Positions 41,906 through 52,395 of a stretch of 64,000 bases of DNA are shown here, one piece after another. The DNA lies in assembly GCF_024359545.1 (NCBI RefSeq), contig NZ_JAKQZG010000003.1:1-64000 (forward strand), read 5' to 3'. This DNA is from Jiella marina (GTDB taxonomy: Bacteria; Pseudomonadota; Alphaproteobacteria; Rhizobiales; Rhizobiaceae). Within the stretch, counting starts at the first letter, position 1. The number at the start of each line of letters is the position of its first letter. A program made the position numbers and the translations under genes. Below the pieces are notes generated by a model. It was given only the letters and a program-made list of their open reading frames with translations. It made no database searches and had not been told where the DNA came from.

Positions 41906-42124
41906 ATGACGAAATTTCAGAAGGGCGAGCATGTCGCCTGGTCCTGGGGAAACGGCGAAGGCAAGGGCCAGGTCAAGGATCATTTCAAGGAAAAGGTCAC
42001 CAGGGAGATCGACGGCAGCGAGATCACGCGCAATGCCAGCAAGGACAACCCCGCCTATCTGATCGAGCAGGATGACGGCAGCCGCGTCCTGAAATCGGAA
42101 TCGGAATTGAAGAAGACCGACTGA
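41906..42124 (+). CDS. DUF2945 (hypervirulence-associated, Tudor-like) protein
   Basis: 72 residues starting MTKFQKGEHVAWSWGNGEGK, the exact start pattern of the DUF2945 family (basic, small beta-barrel with GxVxWxxG), continuing QVKDHFKEKVTREIDGSEI and ending in a charged tail. An AGGA lies upstream; an ATG six codons earlier (41888) is possible. Function is not established; often near stress or DNA genes. Confidence 0.82.
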   Translation: MTKFQKGEHVAWSWGNGEGKGQVKDHFKEKVTREIDGSEITRNASKDNPAYLIEQDDGSRVLKSESELKKTD

Positions 42125-42142
42125 AACGCCTCACCCGGGCGG

Positions 42143-42589
42143 TCAGAGCGAGGGCCAATAGAGCGTGCCGGCCGCTAGGACGACATAGCGGGCAAGCTTG
42201 CCGATGCCGACCAGCACGATGAAGGTCCACACATTCACCCTGACGATCCCGGCGATCACGGTCAGCGCGTCGCCGCCTATCGGTGCCCAGGAAAAGAGGA
42301 GCGACCAGACTCCATAGCGATGAAACAGGGCCGAGAAGCGCTCGATATGATGTGGCGCGACCGGAAACCAGCGGCGGTCCTGGAAATGCATCAGGAACCG
42401 CCCGCAGGCCCAGTTGATCAGCGAGCCGAGCGTGTTTCCGACGGTCGCCACCGCGACCAGCCAGAACGGCCCGGCTTCGCCGGCGGCAAGAGCGGTGACG
42501 AGAACGATCTCGGACGCGCCGGGCAATAGCGTCGCTGCCAGCAGTGCCGACCAGAAGGTGGCGACAAGGGTGAGGAGTTCGCTCGTCAT
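42143..42589 (-). CDS. YqaA/DedA-like small membrane protein
   Basis: 148 residues. The start at ATG 42589 (MTSELLTLVATFW) matches the length of E. coli YqaA; earlier frames would add a tail without family support. Features: LLAATLLPGASEIVLVTAL, then TVGNTLGSLINWACGRF and GGDALTVIAGIVRVN, typical of the SNARE-associated (DedA/VTT) family, with four to five membrane helices. Possible role in lipid or small-molecule movement; the substrate is unknown. Divergent from the chromate transporter gene. Confidence 0.8.
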   Translation of the reverse strand: MTSELLTLVATFWSALLAATLLPGASEIVLVTALAAGEAGPFWLVAVATVGNTLGSLINWACGRFLMHFQDRRWFPVAPHHIERFSALFHRYGVWSLLFSWAPIGGDALTVIAGIVRVNVWTFIVLVGIGKLARYVVLAAGTLYWPSL

Positions 42590-42819
42590 CAACGCGGTCT
42601 TGGCTGCGGCATGCGAAAGATCAAGAGGCTCTGCCGCTGACATGCGGGTGAAGGCGGCGGGGCAGGGCGTGTCACACGGATGACACGGGCCGCTGCCTTC
42701 TTGGTTTCGGATCTCCGTTCCGAACCCTGCCGAGGAGGCCGCGTGACGACGCGAACACTGCACGCATCTGCCATGGGGGACCATCCGTTCGCGTCCGCGC
42801 CGGGCGCTCTGGGGGCGGC

Positions 42820-44223
42820 ATGACCAAGGTGGAGGCCGCCGGTCCGCCCGTGAACGCCACGCCTGATCACGGCATCAGCTTCGGGGAGGCGACGAAGGCC
42901 TTCGCGCGGATTGCCTGCCTGTCCTTCGGCGGGCCAGCCGGGCAGATCGCCGTCATGCATCGCATCCTGGTCGAGGAAAAGCGCTGGATCGGCGAGACGC
43001 GATTTCTCCATGCCCTGAACTACTGCATGCTTCTGCCGGGTCCCGAAGCCCAGCAGCTTGCCACCTATTTCGGCTGGCTCCTGCATCGAACCGCCGGCGG
43101 GTTGATGGCCGGCCTGTTGTTCGTGCTGCCGGGCTTCCTCGCCATCATGGCTCTCAGCGTACTCTACGCCGCCTATGGCAATGTCGGCCTCGTCGAGTCG
43201 CTGTTCTTCGGCCTGAAGGCCGCGGTTCTGGCGATCGTGCTTCAGGCCGTGGCACGGATCGGCCGGCGCGCCCTGACCAGCCGCTTCATGCTGGCGATCG
43301 CGGCCGGGGCTTTCGTGGCGATCTTCGCGCTGGGCGTTCCCTTTCCGCTGATCATCCTCGCGGCCGCGCTCATCGGCTTCGCCGGGGCCCGGATGGGGCA
43401 TCCGGCCTTTCAACGCGGTGAGAACAAGTCGGACAAGAGCTTCGGCAATGCGCTGTCGGATCGCGATTCGGCGCTTGGCGAAACGGTGCCCGCCCATGCC
43501 CAGCCTTCGCGCGCGACGACGCTGCGCATCGCGCTCGTCTTTCTTGCCCTCTGGCTGCTTCCCGTCGGCGCCCTGCTGGTCCTCTTCGGCCCCGACAACG
43601 TCTTTTCCGAAATCGCCGTGTTCTTCTCCAAGATGGCCGTGGTGACCTTCGGCGGCGCCTATGCGGTTCTCGCCTATGTCGCCCAGGAGGCCGTCGGCAA
43701 TTACGGCTGGCTGCAGCCGGGCGAGATGCTGGACGGCCTGGGTCTGGCCGAAACGACGCCCGGCCCGCTGATCATGGTCACGCAATTCGTCGGCTATCTG
43801 GCGGCGTTCCGCGAGCCGGGGCCATTCGATGCGCATCTGGCGGGGATCCTCGGCGCGATCCTGACCACCTGGGTGACCTTCGCGCCGTGCTTTCTGTGGA
43901 TATTCGTCGGCGCGCCCTTCATCGAGGGGCTGCGGAAGAACCGCGATCTCTCGGCGGCGCTTTCGGCGATCACCGCCGCCGTCGTCGGTGTCATTCTCAA
44001 CCTGGCCGTCTGGTTCGCGCTCCACGTGCTGTTTCGCGACGTGCAGACGGTCGAGATTGCGGGGCTTTCCCTGGATGTGCCGCAACCCGGCAGCCTCGAC
44101 CCTGCCGCGATTGCGCTCTTCGTGCTGGCCTGCCTGGCGATCTTCGCGCTTCGGCTCGGGATATTGCCGACGCTCCTGATGGCGGCCGGCGCCAGCATCC
44201 TTTACCGGATGGTGACGGGATAG
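42820..44223 (+). CDS. chrA: Chromate transporter ChrA (long chain, two CHR domains)
   Basis: 467 residues with two homologous CHR domains joined by a cytoplasmic loop at about 190-225. The first has FARIACLSFGGPAGQIAVMH and LLPGPEAQQLATYFGWL; the second has AVVTFGGAYAVLAYVAQEA and ETTPGPLIMVTQFVGYLA. About 10 to 12 membrane helices. ChrA exports chromate from the cytoplasm. No regulatory gene is next to it. Start ATG 42820 after GGGGGCGG. Confidence 0.9.
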   Translation: MTKVEAAGPPVNATPDHGISFGEATKAFARIACLSFGGPAGQIAVMHRILVEEKRWIGETRFLHALNYCMLLPGPEAQQLATYFGWLLHRTAGGLMAGLLFVLPGFLAIMALSVLYAAYGNVGLVESLFFGLKAAVLAIVLQAVARIGRRALTSRFMLAIAAGAFVAIFALGVPFPLIILAAALIGFAGARMGHPAFQRGENKSDKSFGNALSDRDSALGETVPAHAQPSRATTLRIALVFLALWLLPVGALLVLFGPDNVFSEIAVFFSKMAVVTFGGAYAVLAYVAQEAVGNYGWLQPGEMLDGLGLAETTPGPLIMVTQFVGYLAAFREPGPFDAHLAGILGAILTTWVTFAPCFLWIFVGAPFIEGLRKNRDLSAALSAITAAVVGVILNLAVWFALHVLFRDVQTVEIAGLSLDVPQPGSLDPAAIALFVLACLAIFALRLGILPTLLMAAGASILYRMVTG

Positions 44224-44238
44224 GATCAGTGCTCGGTG

Positions 44239-45774
44239 TCAGAGCGGCATCCCGGTCTGCGGATCGACTTTCGGAAGCGGCACCTGCGGGGCGTCGGGTC
44301 CCTTGATCTGGACGCCGTTGATCTTCACCGATCCGTCGGCCGCCGTCTCGATCAGCCATTGAGTGCGGCCGTCGCCGAGCGGCTTGCCGAAGCCCTTGGC
44401 CATGGATGCAAAGCCGAAGGCCTGCATGGCTTCGGGGTGTCGGGGGCCGGCCTCCTGCAGGGTCTTGAGGGCCGTGTCGAGACCGGTGGCGACGATGTCG
44501 AACCGGGTCGCGGGCACCTCGCCTTCGAAGCGCACGCTGCCGTCGATGGTCACCTCATAGTCCCGCGCCACGATCCGCACGTTCTCGAAGGCGATCTCGG
44601 GCCTCTGCTTATGGAAGGTCGCGATGATCTCCTCGCCGGCGGCCTCCGGGAGCGGAGGCGTGCTGGCAAGGTCGAGATTGGCCAGCAGGATCTCTGTCGG
44701 TGTCTGCAGATCGACGTTCCGCACCACCACGTCCATGGCCACGTCGCGAGGAAGCAGCGGCGCCGTCCAGGCCGGAATTGCGCGGAAGACGAGAATCATG
44801 TCCTCGAAGCCGACCCGATAGCGATAGCTGCCGCTTGTCTCGACGCCGTTGCCGGTGAAGGCGAGGAAGGTCCGTCCGATCGTCGCCTGACCGAATGGTG
44901 TCAGCAGCGACATGTCCTCCAGGGCATAGTCTCCGTCGATCTCCGCCCAGAGCGGAAGCGCCGCTTCCAGCCTCTGCTTCAGTTCGTCCTGTCGAGCGGT
45001 AATGTCCTCCTTGCTCGCGTTGCGCAGGAGGAAGGCCATCAGGTCGGTGATCGGCACGGCCTGCATCGCTTCGGCCTTCATCGAAGCGTTGAGGGCTTTG
45101 GCGCGGATGGTAATGTCGGTCAGGGCGCCGGGCTGCGTCGGGTCCATCGGAACGCTGATCGTCTCGTCGAAATCGCGGCCCGTCTGGGTCATGGCATAGT
45201 CGACCGTGTCGCCCTCACGCGGGGTCGCGGTCGTCGAAAAGCTTTGCATACCGAGGCTGACATCGGCCTCGGCGCCATTGGCATCGGTCTGGACGACCTG
45301 CGTTTCGGCAATGCTGCCGCTGGACGTCAGGAATGTCCGGATCGCGGGCGAAAAGACGCCGGAAAAGTTGAGGCCGTTGATCGCATAGGTCATGCGGCTC
45401 GACTGCGGTCCGGCCTCGACGGCGTAAGACGCGGCGATCGAGCCATCGCCCGAAACGTCCCAGTCGCCGTCCGGCCGCTCCGAGACGAGAAGCGAATAGG
45501 GGCTGACGCTCGCCCTGACCGATACGCCCTCCGCGACTTCAGAGCCGAAGTTGCCGCCGCCGCCGAATGTCAGCCGATAGGTCTGACCCTCTGGCCGGAT
45601 CGTCAGAAAGCCGCTGTCGAAAGGCAATGGCCCAAGATAATCCTGCAATTGCCGTTCCAGGTCCGGCGTTCCGACTGGCCGTGCGGCGGTCGCCGCCGTG
45701 TCGGGCGCGTTCGTCTGGGCGAGGGCGGTGGAGGCCCACAGGCAGGGGAGGGCAAAGAGCAAACGGGCACGCAT
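44239..45774 (-). CDS. DUF2125-like exported protein
   Basis: 511 residues. A signal peptide (ARLLFALPCLWASTALA) is followed by an extended beta-rich protein with repeated strand pairs (YRLTFGGGGNFGSEVAEGVS; YRYRVGFEDMILVF; VTIDGSVRFEGEVP), consistent with the DUF2125 periplasmic family of alphaproteobacteria. No catalytic motif is visible. It converges on chrA, 15 bases away. Role unknown; possibly an envelope lipid-carrying beta structure. Confidence 0.7.
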   Translation of the reverse strand: MRARLLFALPCLWASTALAQTNAPDTAATAARPVGTPDLERQLQDYLGPLPFDSGFLTIRPEGQTYRLTFGGGGNFGSEVAEGVSVRASVSPYSLLVSERPDGDWDVSGDGSIAASYAVEAGPQSSRMTYAINGLNFSGVFSPAIRTFLTSSGSIAETQVVQTDANGAEADVSLGMQSFSTTATPREGDTVDYAMTQTGRDFDETISVPMDPTQPGALTDITIRAKALNASMKAEAMQAVPITDLMAFLLRNASKEDITARQDELKQRLEAALPLWAEIDGDYALEDMSLLTPFGQATIGRTFLAFTGNGVETSGSYRYRVGFEDMILVFRAIPAWTAPLLPRDVAMDVVVRNVDLQTPTEILLANLDLASTPPLPEAAGEEIIATFHKQRPEIAFENVRIVARDYEVTIDGSVRFEGEVPATRFDIVATGLDTALKTLQEAGPRHPEAMQAFGFASMAKGFGKPLGDGRTQWLIETAADGSVKINGVQIKGPDAPQVPLPKVDPQTGMPL

Positions 45775-45875
45775 GGTGGTCTCCCGGACAAGGATCAGTC
45801 AGGCGGCGCATAGTGGAAAGCGCAGAAAGATTCGCTTTCGGCGCCAGCCGCTGCTCTCCGGCCTGCCGAACTACT

Positions 45876-47648
45876 CTAGCGCCGGATGACCGCCGAGGAC
45901 AAAGGGTCGGTCGCTGCGAGCTCTATCGCGATTTCCGGTCGCACATACCCGTCCCAGCAGGGAGACAGCGTGATCTTTTCGAAGCCCGCCAGAGCCGGCG
46001 CGTAGAGCTCGCGCAGGGTCTCGTTCGCATTCGTGATCGGACAGCGCGGGTAAAGCACGAGATCGGTGTTGCGGATCTCGCCCAACACTGCCGCGTCGGG
46101 GTCGGGCACGGCGCGGTACGGATCAGCGCCGATCGCGACGGCGCGGGGTGCCTGCCGGTCGAGCAGCCAGGGAAATGGATTGACGAAATTGAGGTTCATC
46201 AGGCTTTCGAAGCGGATGCCGTGTTCGGCCTCATAGGCTCGGATCGCGTCCACTGCCTCGTCGACGCTCATCAGCCAGGTGAGCTGGAAATCGGGTTCGG
46301 TGTAGAGCGTGAAGTTCGGCAATTCGCCGGCGTCCGCAAGGGTTTGGAAGGTCTCGGGGTGCTCGGCATAGACCGTCTTCATCACGGCCGCATGGTGCAT
46401 GATCTCAGGGCGTTGGTTGACCCGGCCGAGCGTCTTCAGGTTCCGGCTTTCCAGTTCCACATATTTTATCTGGCCGACGAAGGCCCGCGCCGAGCGTTTC
46501 GTGACCTCCATGAGATAGGGCAGCGAGCTCGCACAGATGAGGATCAGGACCAGCGCGTTGCGCCAGCCCGTGAAGCGCTTCACCGTCAGAGCCGTCATCA
46601 GCAGCACCGGCCAGACGAAGATGAAGCCCTGGCCGCCCGTGTTCTGGGTTTCAACGAACAGCGCGGCGAATACGGCGGCGGCCAGCCAGACTACCGGCCT
46701 GTCGAGGAGAGCGGCCAGCGACCCATGGCCCGGTGCCTTCAGAACTGCACGAGCAGCCTCGATGATCCGCCGCACATCCAGAAGGAACAGCGTGACGATC
46801 AGGGCAGCGAGCGGTCCGAAGACCGCGAAATGGATCGAGGCCGCCTGCAGGAAGCGCGGCAGCAGGCTGCCTTCGTTCAGGAGAACGAGCGCCAGAATGT
46901 CGCCGAGATAGGCGGAGACGAGACCGAAGGACAATTCCAGACCGGCGAGGATGATGAGAAAGCCTGCGACGGCGACTCCGGTGACCCGCCACTCGATGCG
47001 CCGTGTTGCCAGGGCAAGAGCGCAGAGCAGGCCGCCGGCGAAAAAGCCCGTCACCTTGGTGAAGAACAGTGCCAGCATCGTGCCGATGACCACCGCAGCC
47101 AGCATGGGTCGCGACGTCATGAAAAGGAGACCCGCCGCGAGAACGTAGAGGATCTCCGTCATCTGCCGGTTGTAGATGCCGAAACCGTCGATGCTTGGAT
47201 AGGAATAATAGGCCGTCACGTTGAACGGCAGGATCTGGAAGAACAGGAAGGGCAGCAGGATGGCGAAGGCCACACCCTTCGATCGCCTGTCGACATCGAG
47301 GACGACCAGCGCCATGAGCGGCGCGGTGACGATGAGCAGAGACCACTGCGCGATCAACAGCGGCTGGCCCTGCGAAAAGAGATCAATGACAAGGGCGAAG
47401 AGCCAGTAGCCTAGCGGGCCAACCGGTGTGAAGAAATCGACGCCCGGCACCTGACCGGAAAAGATGCGATTGGCCGCGTCGAAATAGATGAAGAGATCCC
47501 AGTAGAAGGATCCGATCGGCAGCGTCAAGGGAAGGAGCAGAAGACCGGCGAGACAGACGCAGACCAGCCCCAGGACCGTGAGCGGCGAAGTCGCGAGAGA
47601 AGAAATGCCGCGCCATTGAGGCCGGTCAGCGGTTGAGGTCAGCGTCAT
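45876..47648 (-). CDS. Polytopic membrane protein, glycosyltransferase-C-like, unknown function
   Basis: 590 residues from ATG 47648 (MTLTSTADRPQW) with GGAG upstream; a start 14 codons earlier is possible. About 11 to 12 membrane helices, with a first periplasmic loop IYFDAANRIFSGQVPGVDFF that has the acidic residues seen in GT-C enzymes, and a C-terminal soluble domain (about 430-590). The arrangement suggests lipid-linked sugar transfer or a polymer export step. I cannot name a family. Alone on its strand. Confidence 0.6.
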   Translation of the reverse strand: MTLTSTADRPQWRGISSLATSPLTVLGLVCVCLAGLLLLPLTLPIGSFYWDLFIYFDAANRIFSGQVPGVDFFTPVGPLGYWLFALVIDLFSQGQPLLIAQWSLLIVTAPLMALVVLDVDRRSKGVAFAILLPFLFFQILPFNVTAYYSYPSIDGFGIYNRQMTEILYVLAAGLLFMTSRPMLAAVVIGTMLALFFTKVTGFFAGGLLCALALATRRIEWRVTGVAVAGFLIILAGLELSFGLVSAYLGDILALVLLNEGSLLPRFLQAASIHFAVFGPLAALIVTLFLLDVRRIIEAARAVLKAPGHGSLAALLDRPVVWLAAAVFAALFVETQNTGGQGFIFVWPVLLMTALTVKRFTGWRNALVLILICASSLPYLMEVTKRSARAFVGQIKYVELESRNLKTLGRVNQRPEIMHHAAVMKTVYAEHPETFQTLADAGELPNFTLYTEPDFQLTWLMSVDEAVDAIRAYEAEHGIRFESLMNLNFVNPFPWLLDRQAPRAVAIGADPYRAVPDPDAAVLGEIRNTDLVLYPRCPITNANETLRELYAPALAGFEKITLSPCWDGYVRPEIAIELAATDPLSSAVIRR

Positions 47649-47868
47649 CGTTGCGCGTGCTCCGCCAGTCTGGATTTCTTGGCCGAACATCTCGCAGTGA
47701 CCTTAAGAAAGGCTGATGACGAAGCGTCAAAGGCAGAAGCTTGTCCATCACTGATCCCCTGTTCCTGCGACGCCTCAGTGCCGTCAGGCTCCGGCGGCAT
47801 GACGGCTTGTGTCATTTCGTGACGGTTTTGTGAGTTGCGCCGCAAAGGAATGGGCGTAGCATGTTGCG

Positions 47869-48882
47869 ATGCACAAGAGGCTGCCATGCGATCCCATGCG
47901 TCGGACTCCTGCCGGCCTTACGGCTGGCATGATCGCCCGGCAAGCGACTGAAAGGTCGGTCTCCAACGAGACGCAGGCCAGGGGAACCCTTCGCTCGGAC
48001 GGCTGGCGAAAAAAGGCGTCGGCCTTCGTGGGCACCTGTCTTGTTTCGCTGGGGATGTCTGCCTCGCCGGCCCCGGCTGTCGAGCGCGGCCTGGCCGATT
48101 TCGGGACAGGCGGAAAGTCACCTTCCGGCGAACGGGTGGACGTCGAACTGGTGCTTGCCGTCGACGTCTCCTGGTCGATGGACCGCAGCGAGCAGGAGAT
48201 TCAGCGGGACGGCTACGCCGCGGCATTCCGCAACCCGGAGGTCCAGCAGGCGATCCTCGACGGCGTCTATGGCCGGGTGGCGGTCACCTATGTCGAATGG
48301 GCCGGGACAATCTCCCAGAGCGTGGTCGTGCCCTGGACCCTGATCGATTCCCGCGAAGCGGCCGACGCTTTCGCCTACCAGCTGACCACGGAACTCCCCG
48401 ACCGCGAACGCCGCACCTCGATCTCGTCCGCGATCGACCGCATCGTGCCGATGTTCGCCGACAACGCCTACGACGGTCTGCGCAAGGTGATCGACGTGTC
48501 GGGCGACGGCCCGAACAATCAGGGCCGTCTGGTCACCATGGCCCGCGACGAGGCAGTCGCCGCGGGAATCGTCATCAACGGCCTGCCTTTGATGACCTCG
48601 GGCGGTTATTATTCCTGGGGATCGATCCCGGATCTCGATCGCTACTACTCCGAGTGCGTGATCGGAGGGCCGGGCTCCTTCGTCATTCCGGTCAATGACT
48701 GGACGCAGTTTCCCGAGGCCGTACGGCGCAAGCTGATCCTCGAACTCGCCGAAGAGTGGCCGGCCGGCGAGCCCGAGACGGCGGTCGTCATGAAGGCGCA
48801 GAACAGTCCCGGAATCGATTGCGCCGTCGGCGAGCGGATGTGGCTCGAGCGGCAGAATCGCTGGCGGGACGACGTCCAGTAG
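47869..48882 (+). CDS. DUF1194 von Willebrand A domain exported protein
   Basis: 337 residues. A signal sequence lies at about 48-70 (KKASAFVGTCLVSLGMSA, cleavage near APA), meaning the actual start may be later than ATG 47869. The mature domain is VWA-like: VELVLAVDVSWSM holds the MIDAS DxSxS-like site (DVSWSM), and RKVIDVSGDGPNNQG is the family hallmark of DUF1194. It binds divalent metal in the periplasm; partner unknown. Conserved in Hyphomicrobiales. Confidence 0.82.
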   Translation: MHKRLPCDPMRRTPAGLTAGMIARQATERSVSNETQARGTLRSDGWRKKASAFVGTCLVSLGMSASPAPAVERGLADFGTGGKSPSGERVDVELVLAVDVSWSMDRSEQEIQRDGYAAAFRNPEVQQAILDGVYGRVAVTYVEWAGTISQSVVVPWTLIDSREAADAFAYQLTTELPDRERRTSISSAIDRIVPMFADNAYDGLRKVIDVSGDGPNNQGRLVTMARDEAVAAGIVINGLPLMTSGGYYSWGSIPDLDRYYSECVIGGPGSFVIPVNDWTQFPEAVRRKLILELAEEWPAGEPETAVVMKAQNSPGIDCAVGERMWLERQNRWRDDVQ

Positions 48883-48945
48883 CGCGGCCGCCGGCCTGCG
48901 CCGCTGGCCAAGCAGGCGTTCCGCGTTTCACTTCAGAAAACGGAC

Positions 48946-50046
48946 CTATCGCGGCGCCAGGGCGACCCCCTTGATCTGCGCATGCACCTGAACCCCTTCG
49001 GCCAGGTCCAACTGTTCCCAGCTCTTGCGGGTCACTCGGGCAAGAAGCCGATCGCCCTTGCCGTTGTCGCCGAGGCCGAGAGCGACGAGCATCTGATGGC
49101 GGCCAAGGGCGCGCGCCGAGACGATGACGGCGGGAAGCACGTTCAGGATCGAGGTTGCGGCGGGCGGCACGCGTGACAGGCTGACATCGTCCGCGCCAAT
49201 CGCGAGACGCAGATGATCCCCGATCTTGAAGCTGTCCTCGCCGGGCACCAGAAATTGCCCGCCCTCGACGGTGATGCCGACGATACCGTATTCGGCGTCG
49301 ATCGTGGCGACCACGCCCTCCAGGCTCACCCGCGCGTCGCGTTCGCGCGCCAGCGGCAGGTCCGGATCACTCTGGATCTCGGTGAGCGGGCCCGACGCCA
49401 GGACGCGACCCTCGCGCATGAGGACCACATGATCGGCCAGCCGCTCCACCTCGCGCATGTCGTGGCTGACATAGAGGATGGGAAGCGCCAGGGTGTCGTG
49501 AAGCCGTTCCAGAAAGGGCAGGATCTCCTGGCGGGTCGCCTGGTCGAGGGCGGAGAGCGGCTCGTCCATCAACAACAGGCGCGGTTGTGAGAGAAGCGCC
49601 CGGCCGATTGCGACCCGCTGGCGCTCGCCACCGGAAAGACGCGCCGGCGCGCGCTCGAGCAGCGGCTCGACCTTCAGGAGTTCGACGACTTCCTTGAACC
49701 CGATCCGGCCTTCGGCAGCTGGCAGCACCTTGCCGCGGCTGGAATAGAGCAGATTTCGTTTCACAGAGAGATGCGGAAAGAGGTTCGCCTCCTGAAACAC
49801 GTAGCCGACAGGCCGGCGATGGGTCGGCAGGAAGCGCTGGCCGTCCTGCCAGACCTCGTCGCCGATCCGGCAAAGGCCGGTCAGATGATCGAGCCCGGCG
49901 ATGGCCCGCAGGACGCTCGTCTTGCCGCAGCCGGAAGGGCCGAAAAGGGCCGTGACACCGCGGCCGGGTGCCTGGAAGCCGACGGCGAGGCGAAACGCGC
50001 CGAGCCGACCTTCGAAGCGCACGTCGATGGTGTCTGCTGCAGTCAT
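48946..50046 (-). CDS. modC: Molybdate ABC transporter ATP-binding protein ModC
   Basis: 366 residues from ATG 50046, which overlaps the modB stop by ATGA. Walker A GPSGCGKT at 36-43, signature [13 protein letters not shown] at 137-149, Walker B LLLMDEP at 157-163, H-loop in [15 protein letters not shown]. The C-terminal part (about 290-360) is a Mop-like domain that binds molybdate, typical of ModC. ModABC imports molybdate for molybdenum cofactor. Last gene of the operon. Confidence 0.92.
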   Translation of the reverse strand: MTAADTIDVRFEGRLGAFRLAVGFQAPGRGVTALFGPSGCGKTSVLRAIAGLDHLTGLCRIGDEVWQDGQRFLPTHRRPVGYVFQEANLFPHLSVKRNLLYSSRGKVLPAAEGRIGFKEVVELLKVEPLLERAPARLSGGERQRVAIGRALLSQPRLLLMDEPLSALDQATRQEILPFLERLHDTLALPILYVSHDMREVERLADHVVLMREGRVLASGPLTEIQSDPDLPLARERDARVSLEGVVATIDAEYGIVGITVEGGQFLVPGEDSFKIGDHLRLAIGADDVSLSRVPPAATSILNVLPAVIVSARALGRHQMLVALGLGDNGKGDRLLARVTRKSWEQLDLAEGVQVHAQIKGVALAPR

Positions 50047-50729
50047 GGTCCGAGGCGCCGCATGCGCTTTTCGAGCGCGATCATCGACAGGATCACCACG
50101 AAGGCGAAGACCACCATGCCGCCCGCGAGAATGTTGGCCTCGCGCCAGCGCAGAGTCTCGACGAAGTCGTAGATCGCGACCGACAGCACCTTCGTCTCGC
50201 CAGGTATGTTGCCGCCGATCATCAGAACGACGCCGAACTCTCCCACCGTGTGCGCAAAGCCCAGGACCGCGCCGGTGAGAAACCCCGGTCGCGCCATCGG
50301 CAAGGCCACGGTCCAGAAGCTGCGAAGCGGCGAGGCGCGCAGGGTGGCGGCCACCTCCATCGGGCGCTCGCCCATTGCCTCGAAGGCATTGCGGATCGGC
50401 TGGACGACGAAGGGCAGGGAATAGACGACCGAACCGATGACGAGACCTTCGAAGGTGAAGGCGAGGGTGCGGAGGCCGCCGAAACTCGACAGGACGCCCC
50501 CGAGACCGTTGGGCCCGAGCGCGACGAGCAGATAGAAGCCCAGGACCGTCGGCGGCAGTACGAGCGGCAGCGCCACGATGGCGGCGACCGCCTCCCTCCA
50601 CCAGGCCTTCGAACGGGCGAGCCACCAGGCGATTGGCGTGCCGATGACGAGCAGGATCGCCGTCGTCACCGCGGCGAGTTCGATGGTCAGGCGGACCGAT
50701 GTCCAGATCTCGGGAGACAGCGCCGCCAC
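50043..50729 (-). CDS. modB: Molybdate ABC transporter permease ModB
   Basis: 228 residues from a GTG at 50729. Five to six membrane helices and the ABC permease EAA loop [20 protein letters not shown] at about 129-148, followed by [20 protein letters not shown], characteristic of ModB. It starts 5 bases after the modA stop and ends overlapping modC. Complete. Confidence 0.92.
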   Translation of the reverse strand: MAALSPEIWTSVRLTIELAAVTTAILLVIGTPIAWWLARSKAWWREAVAAIVALPLVLPPTVLGFYLLVALGPNGLGGVLSSFGGLRTLAFTFEGLVIGSVVYSLPFVVQPIRNAFEAMGERPMEVAATLRASPLRSFWTVALPMARPGFLTGAVLGFAHTVGEFGVVLMIGGNIPGETKVLSVAIYDFVETLRWREANILAGGMVVFAFVVILSMIALEKRMRRLGP

Positions 50730-50734
50730 GTCCG

Positions 50735-51496
50735 CTATTCGGCCCCTTCGGTGTCATATCCATAGCGCGCGATGATGCTGCGCGCCTCCGGGCCCTTCAG
50801 GAAGTCCAGAAAGGCCGAAGCGGCGGGATCATCTTCGCCCTGTTTCAGCAGCACGGCGTCCTGCCGGATCGGCGTGTAGAGATCGGCCGGCACCACCCAG
50901 CGCGAACCATCCCCGCGGCCGGTCAATTGCGACAGAGCCACGAAGCCGAGTTCGGCATTGCCGGTCTCGACGAACTGGAAGGTCTGGGCGATGTTGTTGC
51001 CCTGAACGGTCTTCGGGGTGAGATCGTCGTGGACGCCGAGCGCCGTCATGGTCTCGACCGCCGCGGCACCGTAGGGGGCCGTCGCCGGATTGGCGATGGC
51101 GAGCCTGTCGAACTCTTCGGCCTCCAACGTCATCTCGCCCTGGATCAGGGAGGGCTCGCGGCTCCACAACACGATCCGGCCGATCGCATAGGTGAAGCGC
51201 GTGTCCTCCACGGCATGGCCCTCGGCAACCGCGCGCTCCGGACGCTCCGTATCGGCGGCGAGAAACACGTCGAAGGGCGCGCCCTGGCTTATCTGGGTGT
51301 AGAGCTGCCCGGTGGAGCCGAAGCTGAGAAGCGCGGTGTCCCCGGTCTTTGCCGAAAAGGCTTCCGCGATCTCCTTGGCGGCTTCGGTAAAGTTCGCCGC
51401 CACGGCCACATGGGTCTCTGCACCCTCTGCGACGGTCACCGCGAAAAAGACGGCCGATGCGGCTGTCGCTGCGGCAAGACGATGCAGTTTCAACAT
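50735..51496 (-). CDS. modA: Molybdate-binding protein ModA
   Basis: 253 residues with a signal peptide ([20 protein letters not shown]). The mature protein begins [18 protein letters not shown] and has [20 protein letters not shown], the oxyanion-binding Ser pocket of ModA, and [20 protein letters not shown] near the end. First gene of modABC. No molybdenum riboswitch-like structure is visible in the 92-base gap to iolB. Confidence 0.9.
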   Translation of the reverse strand: MLKLHRLAAATAASAVFFAVTVAEGAETHVAVAANFTEAAKEIAEAFSAKTGDTALLSFGSTGQLYTQISQGAPFDVFLAADTERPERAVAEGHAVEDTRFTYAIGRIVLWSREPSLIQGEMTLEAEEFDRLAIANPATAPYGAAAVETMTALGVHDDLTPKTVQGNNIAQTFQFVETGNAELGFVALSQLTGRGDGSRWVVPADLYTPIRQDAVLLKQGEDDPAASAFLDFLKGPEARSIIARYGYDTEGAE

Positions 51497-51588
51497 TGGG
51501 CCCCTCTCTCAAGGCGGCGGCACCGACGTCGAATGCCGGTGCCCTCAGGCTGCGTGCTTCGCACCAGCCCCGTCGCGCCCGGGAACGC

Positions 51589-52395
51589 TCACGCGTCGCG
51601 CTTCATGATCCATTCGACCTCGGGGGCGGCCACGAAACGCCATTTGCGCAGCGGGCCGGCCATGACGTTGAGATAATACATTTCGAAGCCGTAGGGCGCC
51701 CCGCAAGGGTGATGGCCGCGCGGCACGCAGACCACCTCGCCGTCGGAGATCGCCATGGTCTCGTCGAGCTGGCGGTCGTCGGTATAGACGCGCTGGATGC
51801 CGAAGCCCGAGGCCGGGTTCAGCCGGTGATAATAGGTCTCTTCGAGATAGGTGATGCGCGGGAAGTCGTCCTCGTCATGGCGGTGCGAGGGATAGGACGA
51901 CCAGTTGCCCGCCGGGGTGAACACCTCGGTGACGAGGAGCGAGTCGCAATAGTCCTCGTTCTCCATGGCGATATTGTTGATGTAGCGGGTGTTGTTGCCC
52001 TTGCCGCGTTCAGTGAGCGAGATGCCGTCGGGACCGATCCGTCGGGCCTGATGGCCGCCCTTGCCGGGGGCCGAGCAGACCGCGATGACACAGTCGGTTT
52101 CGGCGACCGCCTCCCACGCGCTGCCATTCGGCAGATAGAGGCAGTGGGGCGGGGACTTCTCGAAGACGTCCATGCGATCGCCGAGAACGCCCCAGTCCTG
52201 GCCGGCGCCGGAGATCTTCGCTTTGCCCTCGACCATCACCAGAATGACCTCGCGATCTCCCGTCGCCTCGGCAGCCGTCTCGCCGGCGCGCAGACGGTAG
52301 AGCGAGAAGCCGACGTAGCGCCAGCCGGCGCTGGCCGGGGTGATGTCGTGGACCTTGCCGTGCCTGCCGAACGGTTTGTGGAGAAGATCGCTCAT
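51589..52395 (-). CDS. iolB: 5-deoxy-glucuronate isomerase IolB
   Basis: 268 residues from ATG 52395. A bicupin of the IolB family: YPSHRHDEDDFPRITYLEET holds the metal-binding His pair and Glu, and VPRGHHPCGAPYGFEMYYLN the second. IolB converts 5-deoxy-glucuronate to 2-deoxy-5-keto-gluconate in myo-inositol catabolism. It overlaps the small membrane gene by ATGA and is the last gene of the group. Confidence 0.92.
   Translation of the reverse strand: MSDLLHKPFGRHGKVHDITPASAGWRYVGFSLYRLRAGETAAEATGDREVILVMVEGKAKISGAGQDWGVLGDRMDVFEKSPPHCLYLPNGSAWEAVAETDCVIAVCSAPGKGGHQARRIGPDGISLTERGKGNNTRYINNIAMENEDYCDSLLVTEVFTPAGNWSSYPSHRHDEDDFPRITYLEETYYHRLNPASGFGIQRVYTDDRQLDETMAISDGEVVCVPRGHHPCGAPYGFEMYYLNVMAGPLRKWRFVAAPEVEWIMKRDA

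Noticed and set aside
45567-47414. A 615-codon plus-strand open frame
   Set aside because: Antisense to a polytopic membrane protein with clear helices; composition is Arg/Gln-rich as in shadows.
48946-50763. A single 605-codon frame spanning modC and modB
   Set aside because: The first part shadows modB in another frame; true modC begins at 50046.
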